Positions 19,664 to 28,901 are shown, counted from the first letter of the stretch. The stretch is DNA of 64,000 bases from G965232465 sp965276005 (GCA_965276005.1 OZ254962.1:1488001-1552000); one strand, 5' to 3'. Numbers and translations are program-made. Notes: generated from the sequence alone by a model not told the origin.

Positions 19664-20540
19664 CATCAAACATCTCAATATGGGGTTTCATACCTTAAAT
19701 GGCTATAAACAGGTGTTACACGATGTATGCCTAAGCGTATACCCGAAAGAAAAAGTCGCCCTAGTCGGGGAATCCGGATCGGGAAAGAGCCTAACCGTAC
19801 GGGCAATTATTGGCATTGCCGATGCCCCTAATGCACACATTACGGGGGAAATAGTGTTCGATAATGTCGACACCCTATGCCTAACAGACAAACACTGGCG
19901 AGGCATACGGGGTAAACAAATGACCATGATTTTCCAAGACCCCACCAATGCGTTAAACCCCACATATACCATTGGCAAACAAATGACCGATGCGATGATT
20001 GCCTCAGGGGCATACACCCGTCGTAAACAGTGCATCGATGCCATAAAACAAGAAATGATAAAAATATCCATCAGCGAACCGGACAGAATCTTAGCCTCGT
20101 ACCCTTTCCAATTAAGTGGCGGCTTAAACCAACGCATATCGATTGTTATGGCGTTGTTAAACCGCCCTAAATTATTGCTTGCCGATGAGCCCGGTACCGC
20201 CTTAGATGTGACCGTGCAACAGCAAACTTTGGATGTGATGGATAGTTTAATCGAACAAAAATCCACCGCTTGTTTGTTTATCAGCCACAGTCTGGGCGTG
20301 GTACGCAATTTTGCCGATTTTGTCTATGTTATCCACAAGGGCAGAATTGTCGAAAGCGGTTCCACAACCGCCCTATTCGAAACCCCACAACACCCGTACA
20401 CTAAAGCATTGTTACAAGCCATTCCCACCTTAAAAAAGATCGACTTCGAAAATATATCTTACGATGTACAAGCCATTCACGACACGCCTGCATATCACCA
20501 CCCTTGTATGATCGAACGGGAGAATATGTATGCCCCATAA
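19656..20540 (+). CDS. ABC importer ATPase, DppD type
   Basis: Cytoplasmic ATPase of 294 residues. Walker A is GESGSGKS at 38-45, the Q loop FQDPTNALNPT follows, and the signature is LSGGLNQR. The Walker B region reads LLLADEPGTALDV, where Gly replaces the usual Thr of DEPTTALD. The C-terminal oligopeptide-transporter extension is present (HPYTKALLQAIPTLK). It lacks the extra Cys cluster often seen in this family's longer members. It overlaps both neighbouring genes by about 10 bases, consistent with translational coupling. Confidence 0.88.
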   Translation: MLNIKHLNMGFHTLNGYKQVLHDVCLSVYPKEKVALVGESGSGKSLTVRAIIGIADAPNAHITGEIVFDNVDTLCLTDKHWRGIRGKQMTMIFQDPTNALNPTYTIGKQMTDAMIASGAYTRRKQCIDAIKQEMIKISISEPDRILASYPFQLSGGLNQRISIVMALLNRPKLLLADEPGTALDVTVQQQTLDVMDSLIEQKSTACLFISHSLGVVRNFADFVYVIHKGRIVESGSTTALFETPQHPYTKALLQAIPTLKKIDFENISYDVQAIHDTPAYHHPCMIERENMYAP

Positions 20541-21324
20541 TCCGATTTTAGAAATGGCAAATATCCATCAGTTTTTTGGCGACTTCCAAGCCCTAAATAA
20601 TATTCACTTGTCCGTCTACAAAGGCGAGTGTATGGCGGTTGTCGGCGAATCTGGTTCGGGAAAAACCACTATGGGCAATATCATATTAGGCATACAAACC
20701 CCGACAGCGGGTACGGTGAAACTAAACGGGGAAATATTACCCGCCAAACGCCCGTTGCATATCAAACAAAAAATTCAGGTGGTACAGCAAAATCCGTTGT
20801 CGTCCCTAAACCCCAAACGGACTATTTTTCAAAATGTAGCGTTGCCGTTGCAAGTCCATACAAAAAAAACTATCGCCGAACAGCGGCATATTGTCGAAAA
20901 TCTGTTACAGCTGATGCAGATTCCTGCTGATTTTATGAGTCGCTATCCGCCCAGCCTATCGGGCGGGCAACGGCAGCGGGTTGCCATCGCCCGGGCATTG
21001 GCGTGTACGCCGGATATTATTGTCCTTGACGAGCCCACATCCGCCCTAGATGTATTGGTGCAGGTCGAGGTGTTAAAACTGTTGCGGTCGGTGCAGAAAC
21101 GCCTGCATTTGACATATATATTTATCACCCACGATTTAGGCGTAGTTCGCAACTTCGCCGATCGGGTCGCCGTGTGCCAAAATGGCAATATAGTCGAACA
21201 AGATACGGTCGCTAACATGTTCGAAACAGGACCCAAACACCCCTACAGCCGTCTGTTATTATCGGCTATTCCCACATTAAACCAAGCAGAAGAGGACATG
21301 AAAAACAAACTTTTTGCCGATTAA
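20530..21324 (+). CDS. ABC importer ATPase, OppF/DppF type
   Basis: Second ATPase, 264 residues, partner of the preceding one. Walker A is GESGSGKT (39-46), followed by QNPLSSLNPKRT, the signature LSGGQRQR and Walker B with DEPTSALD, all canonical. The C-terminal HPYSRLLLSAIPTL is the usual family tail. The start lies inside the end of the DppD-type gene. It closes the structural part of the importer operon; the regulator gene follows 38 bases later with its own promoter. Confidence 0.88.
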   Translation: MPHNPILEMANIHQFFGDFQALNNIHLSVYKGECMAVVGESGSGKTTMGNIILGIQTPTAGTVKLNGEILPAKRPLHIKQKIQVVQQNPLSSLNPKRTIFQNVALPLQVHTKKTIAEQRHIVENLLQLMQIPADFMSRYPPSLSGGQRQRVAIARALACTPDIIVLDEPTSALDVLVQVEVLKLLRSVQKRLHLTYIFITHDLGVVRNFADRVAVCQNGNIVEQDTVANMFETGPKHPYSRLLLSAIPTLNQAEEDMKNKLFAD

Positions 21325-21327
21325 AAA

Positions 21328-21355
21328 TTGACATTTAACCAGATATGCCTACAAT
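21328..21355 (+). promoter_or_regulatory. Promoter for XRE-cupin regulator
   Basis: TTGACA at 21328-21333 and TACAAT at 21350-21355 are spaced by 16 bases. The expected transcription start is about 21361-21363, which coincides with ATG 21363, so the message may be leaderless. Confidence 0.5.
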
Positions 21356-21362
21356 ACGAAGA

Positions 21363-21932
21363 ATGAAAACACTCACACAGTCTATACCCGATATTGGCGA
21401 AAAAATTAAAAAACGCCGTAAGAAATTGCAAATAACCCTACAGCAAATGTCGCAGATAACAAAATTGTCGACAGGGTTTTTGTCGCAGGTGGAACGGGGT
21501 ATATCGACGCCTAATTTAACCTCTTTACACGCTATTTCCAATGCCTTAAATGTATCGCCCGATTACTTGGTTGCCCTGCCGAAAGAGGGCGATGGCATTC
21601 ACTTTTTGCCGGCGGATAAACGCCTGTTTCACCAATACACAGAGAGCGAAGAAATCTGTCCCGTACACACAAACCACGACAGCCAAGAACTAGACAGCCT
21701 ATTCGTCAGAATCGCCCCCAAAGGCGAATCCGAACAAAACACCCACGACATGGACGAAGTGGTATATTGTGTATCCGGCACTCTGATGTACCATATATCC
21801 GGCGTAGAATACAGACTACAACAGGGGGATGTCATCTATGTCCCCGGCAACACCCCCCACAAATGGTCAAACCCCAGCGACAGCGAATACGCAACCGCTT
21901 TGTGGGTCGGTAGCTTGGGCGGTTTCAGATAA
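21363..21932 (+). CDS. XRE-family regulator with C-terminal cupin domain
   Basis: Transcription factor of 189 residues. An XRE helix-turn-helix (about 10-65: IGEKIKKRRKKLQITLQQMS, then STGFLSQVERG) is joined to a cupin (about 105-185) with the metal- or ligand-pocket pattern GTLMYHISGVEYRLQQGDVI and GNTPHKW. Such HTH-cupin proteins usually control catabolism and bind the pathway substrate. An ATG at 21345 is in frame, but it falls between the -35 and -10 of the apparent promoter, so I prefer ATG 21363. Likely targets are its own promoter and the palindrome at 15564-15581. Confidence 0.85.
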   Translation: MKTLTQSIPDIGEKIKKRRKKLQITLQQMSQITKLSTGFLSQVERGISTPNLTSLHAISNALNVSPDYLVALPKEGDGIHFLPADKRLFHQYTESEEICPVHTNHDSQELDSLFVRIAPKGESEQNTHDMDEVVYCVSGTLMYHISGVEYRLQQGDVIYVPGNTPHKWSNPSDSEYATALWVGSLGGFR

Positions 21933-22014
21933 AATAATAGCATAAAAAATATCCGCAACAATGCAGGTATGCGATTTATGGGGGACAGAGTGTAAGAGTG
22001 CGTTTTTTGTGAAA

Positions 22015-23598
22015 TTACTCATTTTGTTTTTTTCTTATGTCGTCAATCATTTTTTGTGCATATTGAAAATGTTGTGAATTCGGAGCCAGTTTTACAAATG
22101 TTTCAAAGTCGCTTAATGCCTGTTCTGTTTTACCTAATGTATAATTTGCATTACCACGATTATTATATGCTTCTGCAAAATCAGGCTTTAATTCTATGGC
22201 TTTGTCATAATCTTTAATAGCGTCTTCTATTTTACCCAAATCAACCTTTGCATTACCACGATTATAATATGCTCCTGCGTAATTAGGGTTTAATTCTATA
22301 GCTTTGTCATAATCTTTAATAGCGTCTTCTATTTTACCTAAATCACTCTTTGCATTACCACGATTATTATATGCTTTTGCAAAATCAGGCTTTAATTCTA
22401 TGGCTTTGTCATAATCTATAATAGCGTCTTCTATTCTACCCAAATCACGCTTTGCATTACCACGATTATTGTACGCTTCTGCAAAATTAGACTTTAATTC
22501 TATGGCTTCGTCATAATCTTTAATAGCGTCTTCTATTTTACCTAAATCACTCTTTGCATTACCACGATTATTATATGCTTCTGCATAATCAGGCTTTAAT
22601 TCTATGGCTTTGTCATAATCTTTAATAGCGTCTTCTATTTTACCCAAATCAACCTTTGCATTACCACGATTATAATATGCTCCTGCGTAATTAGGGTTTA
22701 ATTTTATGGCTTCGTCATAATCTTTAATAGCGTTTTCTATTTTACCTAAATCACTCTTTGCATTACCACGATTATTGTACGCTTCTGGCATATCGGGGTT
22801 TAATTTTATGGCTTCGGTATAAAATTTTATTGCCAGCTCGTTCTTTTTTCTTTGTTGTGCAGATAGCCCCATGTTAAAGTAGGCGATTGTTTTTCTTGCG
22901 GCACCGCCATGTTCAATGAAACCGTGAATATCGTTATATATAGTATCGATATGAATACCATAATAGATTCTCAATTCTTGTAATATATCTTTTTTATTCC
23001 TGTGGTATATGTGTATAATATATTGGTCGTTGGGATTTAAAAATCCTTGTGCATGGTATAAAAAAACACTGTTTTGATATATGACACGGTTATTTTTGCT
23101 ATTGGATTCAAATAAATAGGATTGATCATACTGTATTTTCTCTGATGTTTTAGCCCACTTAAACACCGAAGTATCCAAACATATTAACCGCCCCGGTTTA
23201 TCGGATTCCCCATAGCATGCAAAAAACAAGGCAATTAAAAAATTTTTACTAAAATCTATTAAATTGGTTTTACCCCTATAGTGTTGTACTTCGGCTAAAA
23301 TCTCAAAAACCGAATGGGTATCGGAAAAATGTTTTTGCAGGTCTTTTATATCCTCTTCCTGAATGCTAGCAACATCAATATCGTTAATAATTTCATCGAT
23401 CTTTTCATTACCTTCTTCGTATTCCTTAATACTCTTCTCTTGTTCCCGATACAAAGTAGAGCTGATTTTTTCAAAACACTTATTTTCCCCCCGAAATATC
23501 AGTTGTGGTGTGTCGTCTGCTTCTGCAACAATACCATCTATTGCCAATTTTACCCCGTCAATAGTTTTGCATATGGGCGGATTCCTGCTGTCTGTCAT
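22015..23598 (-). CDS. FRG-domain protein with tandem TPR repeats
   Basis: A 527-residue protein of unknown role. Residues about 20-220 look like an FRG domain (LIFRGENKCFEKISSTLYR, then QHYRGKTNLIDFSKNFLIALFFAC). The rest is TPR: about seven to eight 34-residue units of the type AYNNRGNAKSDLGKIEDAIKDYDKAIELKPDFAE. The central units are nearly identical at DNA level, in 102-bp steps, and units 2-3 recur as units 6-7. Copy number could therefore vary by recombination. The gene is strikingly AT-rich and differs in codon use from its neighbours, which suggests transfer. FRG domains occur in some anti-phage and accessory proteins, so a defence role is possible but unproven. Confidence 0.8.
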   Translation of the reverse strand: MTDSRNPPICKTIDGVKLAIDGIVAEADDTPQLIFRGENKCFEKISSTLYREQEKSIKEYEEGNEKIDEIINDIDVASIQEEDIKDLQKHFSDTHSVFEILAEVQHYRGKTNLIDFSKNFLIALFFACYGESDKPGRLICLDTSVFKWAKTSEKIQYDQSYLFESNSKNNRVIYQNSVFLYHAQGFLNPNDQYIIHIYHRNKKDILQELRIYYGIHIDTIYNDIHGFIEHGGAARKTIAYFNMGLSAQQRKKNELAIKFYTEAIKLNPDMPEAYNNRGNAKSDLGKIENAIKDYDEAIKLNPNYAGAYYNRGNAKVDLGKIEDAIKDYDKAIELKPDYAEAYNNRGNAKSDLGKIEDAIKDYDEAIELKSNFAEAYNNRGNAKRDLGRIEDAIIDYDKAIELKPDFAKAYNNRGNAKSDLGKIEDAIKDYDKAIELNPNYAGAYYNRGNAKVDLGKIEDAIKDYDKAIELKPDFAEAYNNRGNANYTLGKTEQALSDFETFVKLAPNSQHFQYAQKMIDDIRKKQNE

Positions 23599-23635
23599 AT
23601 TATTTGCCTATTTTTTGTGTCATACTAATGTGTCA

Positions 23636-23664
23636 AGTGTACACGCAAACGAGGGACTTGTCAA
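23636..23664 (-). promoter_or_regulatory. Promoter for FRG-TPR gene
   Basis: Minus-strand TTGACA (23664-23659) and TACACT (23641-23636) have a 17-base spacer, about 40 bases before the gene start. It is a near-consensus sigma-70 pattern. The rest of the gap 23665-23932 is AT-rich and I see no gene in it. Confidence 0.6.
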
Positions 23665-23932
23665 TAAAATGATGTATGCGTAAAATCGGCGAAAAAATTA
23701 GCTTAAATATCCCCGCTTATGTGGTACCCGATTGGTTTCCAAATTTATAGGCTAAGCACATTTATAATGAGTGTATACGGTGTTTAATTTAAGGGCTATA
23801 CCAGATAATTGACCTGTGATAGTGTGGATAAAACAGCCGAATAAATTTGGTATAAACAAGATCAGCCATAGTGAAATGTTTGTAAACAGAGATAACCATA
23901 TAAATGGCATAGAGAATTTTTGCAACCAAACC

Positions 23933-23962
23933 AAACACCCCCACCATATGGCAGGGGTATTT
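23933..23962 (-). terminator. Hairpin after siderophore-uptake operon
   Basis: Arms AAACACCCC and GGGGTATTT (one mismatch) enclose a centre containing CCATATGG. It lies about 20 bases after the stop of the last binding-protein gene, and on the transcribed strand it is followed by a T-rich GTTTGGTTTGG. It is probably an intrinsic terminator, though the T tract is broken. Confidence 0.45.
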
Positions 23963-23983
23963 ATTTGTGGTTGGCTTGTAAAC

Positions 23984-24931
23984 CTACTTGGCAAAGTATG
24001 TCTCGATATAATCCAGTGTGTTCATCGCCGATGCAAAAGTGGGGGTTACCACCATCATGCTATCGCCATAAATGATGCGGTTTTCTTTTGCCGCTTTCAT
24101 AAATTTGTCCCAACCGGGGCTGATGGTGCCCATCAGTTGTTTGACTTTTGTCTTATCCCGAATGGGGAATGAATATCCTGCCATTAAGAACACGATGTCT
24201 TGGTCGATTTTATTTAGCTCTTCGGGGGATACGGGAATCATAAAGCCTTTGTTACCATCCATCCATGCGGGCGTTTTAAAGCCTAAATCGTTCATAACCT
24301 TAGTCACACCGCCAATGGAGTTGCCCACATTGATTTTATCCCATAACAACACACCTACATAGGTTTTTGTACTTGCGTCAAACGGTAGTTTTGCCCTAAC
24401 TTCCGCAAGCCGTGCTTGGTATTTCGCATCCAGTTTATTGTACTTGTCCATAGCCCCAAAAACCTGTGCCAATTTTAACTGTGGCTCGTTACCTTGCACA
24501 CCGCCAGAATAGGAATTGTTAATGTAGTACGGTACAAAGCTGGAGACTTGTTCGCCGATTTTTTCAGACCCTTCGTTGCCAACAAATACATCAGGTTTTA
24601 AACCCCGCACAGCTTCCACATCAAGATCGCTGTATCCGCCAATGTGTTTAATGTTGCGTGCCTTAGCGCTGGTACCATAGATTTCTTGCATACCAAAAAT
24701 AATATATTCGCCTGTGGCGGGGTCTTTACGCATACCAGAACCGACAACGCCCAACCCCAATTCGTATAGTGGCAGGGTGATAATGGCATCATGTCCGCCA
24801 ATCATCCGCTTGGGGTTCTTAGGTACGGTAACTTCCGCCCCAGACGAATCTATAACCGTTTGCATATCCCCCGCTTGGGCGATACCAAATGCCAATCCAA
24901 TGGCTAGTGTTGTGGATAATAATTTTTTCAT
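23984..24931 (-). CDS. Periplasmic binding protein, siderophore/B12 (FecB/BtuF) family, copy 2
   Basis: Type III (helical-backbone) periplasmic binding protein of 315 residues. A signal peptide (MKKLLSTTLAIGLAFGIAQA) precedes the family opening TVIDSSGAEVTVPKNPKRMI. The central LKPDVFVGNEG and the C-terminal YIETYFAK are shared with the next gene upstream. It is the last gene of a five-gene iron-type uptake unit. The two paralogous binding proteins may recognise different chelates and feed one permease. Ligand identity cannot be read; the Fur-type box upstream of the operon points to an iron chelate or haem rather than B12. Confidence 0.87.
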   Translation of the reverse strand: MKKLLSTTLAIGLAFGIAQAGDMQTVIDSSGAEVTVPKNPKRMIGGHDAIITLPLYELGLGVVGSGMRKDPATGEYIIFGMQEIYGTSAKARNIKHIGGYSDLDVEAVRGLKPDVFVGNEGSEKIGEQVSSFVPYYINNSYSGGVQGNEPQLKLAQVFGAMDKYNKLDAKYQARLAEVRAKLPFDASTKTYVGVLLWDKINVGNSIGGVTKVMNDLGFKTPAWMDGNKGFMIPVSPEELNKIDQDIVFLMAGYSFPIRDKTKVKQLMGTISPGWDKFMKAAKENRIIYGDSMMVVTPTFASAMNTLDYIETYFAK

Positions 24932-24955
24932 AATGTACTCTGTATAAAATAAAAA

Positions 24956-25894
24956 TTATTTAGAAAAATGTTGCTCGATGTAATCCAAAGTATTCATTGC
25001 TGATACAAAGGTGGGGGATAAAGTTAGGTAGCTGTCGTAATATACAATACGATTTTCCCGTTTTGCCGCCATAAACTTGTCCCACCCAGGGGCAACCTTC
25101 GACATAGCATTGTCCGTGTCTGCATGGGTGCGATCGGATATAAAGTATGCGGTGGACATAAACACCACATCCACATCGATCTTGGATAACTCCTCTGGTG
25201 ATACCACCGCCCGTCCCACAGTTGCGGACAGCCAATCGGGGGTTTTAAAACCTAAGTCATTCATAACTTGGTTGATACCACCAATATAATTCATAGCGGT
25301 GATTTTATCGCTGATTAACACATCGACATAAATTTTTGTGGCTGGGTTAAACGGTAATTTTGCCTTTACTTCTGCTAAGCGGGCTTGGTATTTGGCGTTT
25401 AGGTCATTGTATACTTCCATTTTACCAAAGCGGCTTGCCAATAAATATTCAGCCTCGTTACCCGAACTTAACCGGGATTTATTGATAAATACGGGGGCAA
25501 TGCCTTTAAATTTTTCTTGGTATTTTTGCATGCCCTCATAACCGATAAACACATCAGGATTTAAAGTGCGAATAAGCTCAAAATCCAACCCCTTACGACC
25601 GCCCACATAGGCGATGTTTTGTTGTTCGACCGTAGTATTAAACAACGGGCGAATACCAAAAATGGTCATTCCCCCATGTTCTAAATCTTTACGCATGGTC
25701 GATGCGACCATTGGCAACCCCAATTCCAATAACGGTACGGAGATAATCGCATCATGCCCCGATACAATACGCTTGGGATTGGTAGGAACAGTAACTGTCC
25801 GCCCCGCATCGTCGGTAAGTGTTTGCATGTCTTGTGCTGTAACAGTGCCTGTTATCATGTACAGTGCAACCACAGTGTTAAAAATCAGTTTCAT
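24956..25894 (-). CDS. Periplasmic binding protein, siderophore/B12 (FecB/BtuF) family, copy 1
   Basis: Paralog of the following gene, 312 residues. It has a signal peptide ending near TVTAQ and the shared pattern TLTDDAGRTVTVPTNPKRIV, NPDVFIGYEG, KYQARLAEVKAKLPF, then NTLDYIEQHFSK at the end. The two copies are clearly diverged in the ligand-facing middle part. This suggests an old duplication that kept both genes, each perhaps with its own ligand. It sits 24 bases from copy 2 and 29 bases after the permease gene. No outer-membrane TonB-dependent receptor is present in the window. Confidence 0.87.
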   Translation of the reverse strand: MKLIFNTVVALYMITGTVTAQDMQTLTDDAGRTVTVPTNPKRIVSGHDAIISVPLLELGLPMVASTMRKDLEHGGMTIFGIRPLFNTTVEQQNIAYVGGRKGLDFELIRTLNPDVFIGYEGMQKYQEKFKGIAPVFINKSRLSSGNEAEYLLASRFGKMEVYNDLNAKYQARLAEVKAKLPFNPATKIYVDVLISDKITAMNYIGGINQVMNDLGFKTPDWLSATVGRAVVSPEELSKIDVDVVFMSTAYFISDRTHADTDNAMSKVAPGWDKFMAAKRENRIVYYDSYLTLSPTFVSAMNTLDYIEQHFSK

Positions 25895-25923
25895 AAACTT
25901 TGTCCTTTCATAAAAAAAATAGG

Positions 25924-26988
25924 CTATCCATTACGGCGTTGTCGCACATATCGTATGCGTAAAGTCAATACAAACAACGGCACGCCGACAATTACCAAAG
26001 TCATACCCACAGGCATATACATATACAGGGTCATTTTACGGGTTAGAAAATCCGCTAAAATCAAGATAAACGCCCCCATAGAACCGGCTAACACCAATCG
26101 CATCGCACCGCTGGAACGGGTGATAAAGTCCGCTAAATTGGGGGCGAGTATGCCAAGGAAAGTCAGCGGACCCACTGCCGATACACTGTATGCGGTTAAG
26201 GCAACCGCAAAAAATACCAACACCGGCTTACTAAACCTGATTTTTTCACCCAGTGATACCGCCACTTGGTCGCCCAAGTCATATACCCTAAGCCGTCTGC
26301 CCAGAACGATAATACATATGATAACCAATCCCATCCACCACGACATTTCATATACAGATTTCCAACTGGAATATACCAATGACCCCATTGCCCACTGTTG
26401 TAATTGATAGGATATTTCAACGGGGGTGTGTAATATCAGTACGCTTATCACCGATGATAAAGTGGTTTCCACCGCAATACCCATTAACAAGATGGCAATG
26501 CCCCCTTGGTTATTTTTTCCAACCAATGCCAACAACACCCCACCAACTATAAACGCCCCTGCCATGCCCGATATGGGAAATATGTATGGGGGGGCATTGG
26601 GATACAACACAATCACCAACATAATTGTTAAAATACTGCCTTGTGATAGCCCTAATATCCCCGGATCTGCCAACGGGTTTTGTGCCAGTGATTGTAACAA
26701 TGCCCCCACAACCGCCACCATAAAGCCGGCAAACATTGCCATCACAATGCGGGGAAAGCGGTTTTCAAAGATGGCAAACATTTTGTCCGCCCCCAAATCG
26801 ACGCCAAACAATCCTTGCAACACATCAAAAAAGGTTAAACTGGTGGTGCCATTCGATACAGAAATACAAACAGCGACAACAATTGCCCCCCATAATCCCA
26901 ACAACGCCCACAGATTTAATATATCGACACTGATATTGCCGATCTGTATGTGATGCCGTCCATTTAACGCTTGGGTTAGGGTAACCAT
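25924..26988 (-). CDS. FecCD-family permease, subunit 2
   Basis: Inner-membrane permease of 354 residues with about nine to ten membrane segments. FecCD-family marks are FPRIVMAMFAGFMVAVVGAL, NPLADPGILGLSQG, and VGPLTFLGILAPNLA near the ATPase contact. It forms a heterodimer with the product of the gene that ends at 26988, whose stop it touches. The unit would move an iron chelate from the periplasm into the cytoplasm. Confidence 0.9.
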   Translation of the reverse strand: MVTLTQALNGRHHIQIGNISVDILNLWALLGLWGAIVVAVCISVSNGTTSLTFFDVLQGLFGVDLGADKMFAIFENRFPRIVMAMFAGFMVAVVGALLQSLAQNPLADPGILGLSQGSILTIMLVIVLYPNAPPYIFPISGMAGAFIVGGVLLALVGKNNQGGIAILLMGIAVETTLSSVISVLILHTPVEISYQLQQWAMGSLVYSSWKSVYEMSWWMGLVIICIIVLGRRLRVYDLGDQVAVSLGEKIRFSKPVLVFFAVALTAYSVSAVGPLTFLGILAPNLADFITRSSGAMRLVLAGSMGAFILILADFLTRKMTLYMYMPVGMTLVIVGVPLFVLTLRIRYVRQRRNG

Positions 26989-28004
26989 TATCTGCCCCCC
27001 CGCACGGATTTAGAAATATAAAACCGTCTGACCATCAATATAAATACCAATCCCCCCATAAATTCGGATACCACCGCCGTGTGTAAAATAATCGGTAACA
27101 ACGCTGTGCGGGCGACCGTATCGACAATACAGCCTACAGCACCGCCAACGCAGGCATTCATGATGAAACTGTGTTGAAACTTGGTGCCGACAAATGGGCG
27201 GACAATGTGCGGTACCACCAAGCCAATAAAGCCGACCGGACCGATAATCGACACGGCAACGGAACTGGATCCAACCACAAAAAACACGGCTAAGACAATA
27301 TATAACTTTACATTTACCCCTGCTGATTGGGCGGTTTCGGTGCCTAGAACGATTAGGCTGAGCGGACGGGCAATAGCGTATAACCCGACCATACATATGA
27401 CCCCAAACCACCACATGGCATTTAATCGTTCAATGTAGGCATGGTTAATATCACCTTTAATCCAGCTGCGAAGCAATGCCCATAGTCCCTGATCTGCCAG
27501 CACCAACGCATTGGCAATCGACATCAGCAATACGGATATAACCGCCCCGGCTAAAATTAGGGTTAATCCCCTTGGATCGTTGTCGACACCCGCCATTTTG
27601 GCAACAAAATAACAGCACCCAAAACCAAACCACCCACCGGCAAAGGCGATAAATCCATGATATGGCACGGGAACTGCCATATAAAAGCCAAAAAACACCA
27701 CAAAAAACACCGCCCCTGATGTAATGCCTAGCAACGATGGGGATGCCAACGGATTACGGGTAATGCCCTGTAACACATCCCCACCCATAGCAAAGGCAGC
27801 ACCTACGAAAATAGCAATAAGCGTACGGGGCAGGCGTTGGTATTTAATGATAAAGTCACTATAACTGCTGTCATCGAAGGCGATAAATACATCTACTACT
27901 TGCCAAGGTGTTGCCCATTTACTGCCCGCTGATAAGTTTAATAAAATTGCCAAGCACAAGATTATAAAACTGCATATCACCCAAATATGTCGATATTGTG
28001 TCAT
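26988..28004 (-). CDS. FecCD-family permease, subunit 1
   Basis: Partner permease of 338 residues. It shows RLPRTLIAIFVGAAFAMGGDVLQ and GITRNPLASPSLLGITSGA, then GPVGFIGLVVPHIVR, the loop that contacts the ATPase. It abuts the second permease gene and lies 3 bases after the ATPase gene, so the order is ATPase, permease, permease, two binding proteins. This compact order is usual for siderophore importers. Confidence 0.9.
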   Translation of the reverse strand: MTQYRHIWVICSFIILCLAILLNLSAGSKWATPWQVVDVFIAFDDSSYSDFIIKYQRLPRTLIAIFVGAAFAMGGDVLQGITRNPLASPSLLGITSGAVFFVVFFGFYMAVPVPYHGFIAFAGGWFGFGCCYFVAKMAGVDNDPRGLTLILAGAVISVLLMSIANALVLADQGLWALLRSWIKGDINHAYIERLNAMWWFGVICMVGLYAIARPLSLIVLGTETAQSAGVNVKLYIVLAVFFVVGSSSVAVSIIGPVGFIGLVVPHIVRPFVGTKFQHSFIMNACVGGAVGCIVDTVARTALLPIILHTAVVSEFMGGLVFILMVRRFYISKSVRGGR

Positions 28005-28007
28005 GGT

Positions 28008-28823
28008 TTATACCTGTCGCTTTGGTAATACCTGTTGATATGCGGAAATATCGGGGATACAAAATATACTGTTATTTTGCCATACTAAGGTGCTGTCAAA
28101 ATCAAAGCCCTGTTTGATATTTGCGGGAATCATAATATCCGCCGTATCCCCATGGGCAATTTTTGCCCCGTTTTTTAACAGACACACTTGGTCGGAAAAT
28201 ACAGACGCTTGGTTTAAATCGTGCAAAACAGCAACTATAGTTTTTTGCGTATCTGCCATAATTTCCCGCACCAATGCCAATACAGAGTACTGATAGCGTA
28301 CATCGAGGTGGTTTACGGGCTCGTCCAGCAATATAATATGGCTGTCTTGTGCCAAAATCATAGCAATCCACGCCCGTTGTCGTTGCCCGCCTGACAAGGC
28401 GTTAACGGGGGAGGATGCCATGTCTGCCAACCCCACTTGGTCAAGGCATGCCATAAACCGTTGTTTGTCTTCACGGCTAACCTGTCCAAACATGGCGTTG
28501 CCATACGCATACCGCCCCAATTCCACCAGCTCGGCAACGGTCAAATAATCGGGACAATAGGTATGCTGTGGCAAATATGCCACCAACTTTGCCCGCTGTT
28601 TAGGGGATATTTTATGCAGGTTGATATTTTCCCCCCTGTGGTTCCATGTAACCTCGCCACCTGCAATCGGCAAAAACCCCATGATAGCCTTCATTAAAGT
28701 CGACTTTCCACAGCCATTTTCGCCAATCAAAGCGGTAAATTTATGGGGGGCAAAGTCCACGCTAAACTGTTTTAAAATCATCGCTTTACCATACCCGCTG
28801 GTGATGTTGTTACAAGTAATCAT
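28008..28823 (-). CDS. Siderophore/B12-type ABC ATPase (FecE/FhuC family)
   Basis: ATPase of 271 residues, first gene of the operon. Walker A is GENGCGKS at 34-41, the Q loop is YLPQHTYCPDYLTV, the signature is LSGGQRQR at 144-151, and Walker B is ILLDEPVNHLDV, followed by VLHDLNQ with the switch His. An AAAGGA site precedes the ATG. A Fur-type box at 28887-28901 lies about 65 bases upstream, so iron-responsive repression is likely. Confidence 0.92.
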   Translation of the reverse strand: MITCNNITSGYGKAMILKQFSVDFAPHKFTALIGENGCGKSTLMKAIMGFLPIAGGEVTWNHRGENINLHKISPKQRAKLVAYLPQHTYCPDYLTVAELVELGRYAYGNAMFGQVSREDKQRFMACLDQVGLADMASSPVNALSGGQRQRAWIAMILAQDSHIILLDEPVNHLDVRYQYSVLALVREIMADTQKTIVAVLHDLNQASVFSDQVCLLKNGAKIAHGDTADIMIPANIKQGFDFDSTLVWQNNSIFCIPDISAYQQVLPKRQV

Positions 28824-28886
28824 AAAATCCTTTTGTCCTCATTATATGGTGATGGGGCTTATAACACCAATACAAGAGTACACATA

Positions 28887-28901
28887 TGGTAATTATTCTC
28901 A
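28887..28901 (-). promoter_or_regulatory. Fur-type box upstream of iron-uptake operon
   Basis: Minus strand reads TGAGAAT-A-ATTACCA. It matches the 7-1-7 Fur pattern TGATAAT-N-ATTATCA at 12 of 14 positions, upstream of a siderophore-type ABC operon. Confidence 0.65.

Noticed and set aside
23752..23994. Hydrophobic 80-residue frame next to the binding-protein gene
   Set aside because: It starts inside the binding-protein gene, overlaps a terminator-like hairpin and has no ribosome site. Hydrophobicity comes from AT-rich sequence.
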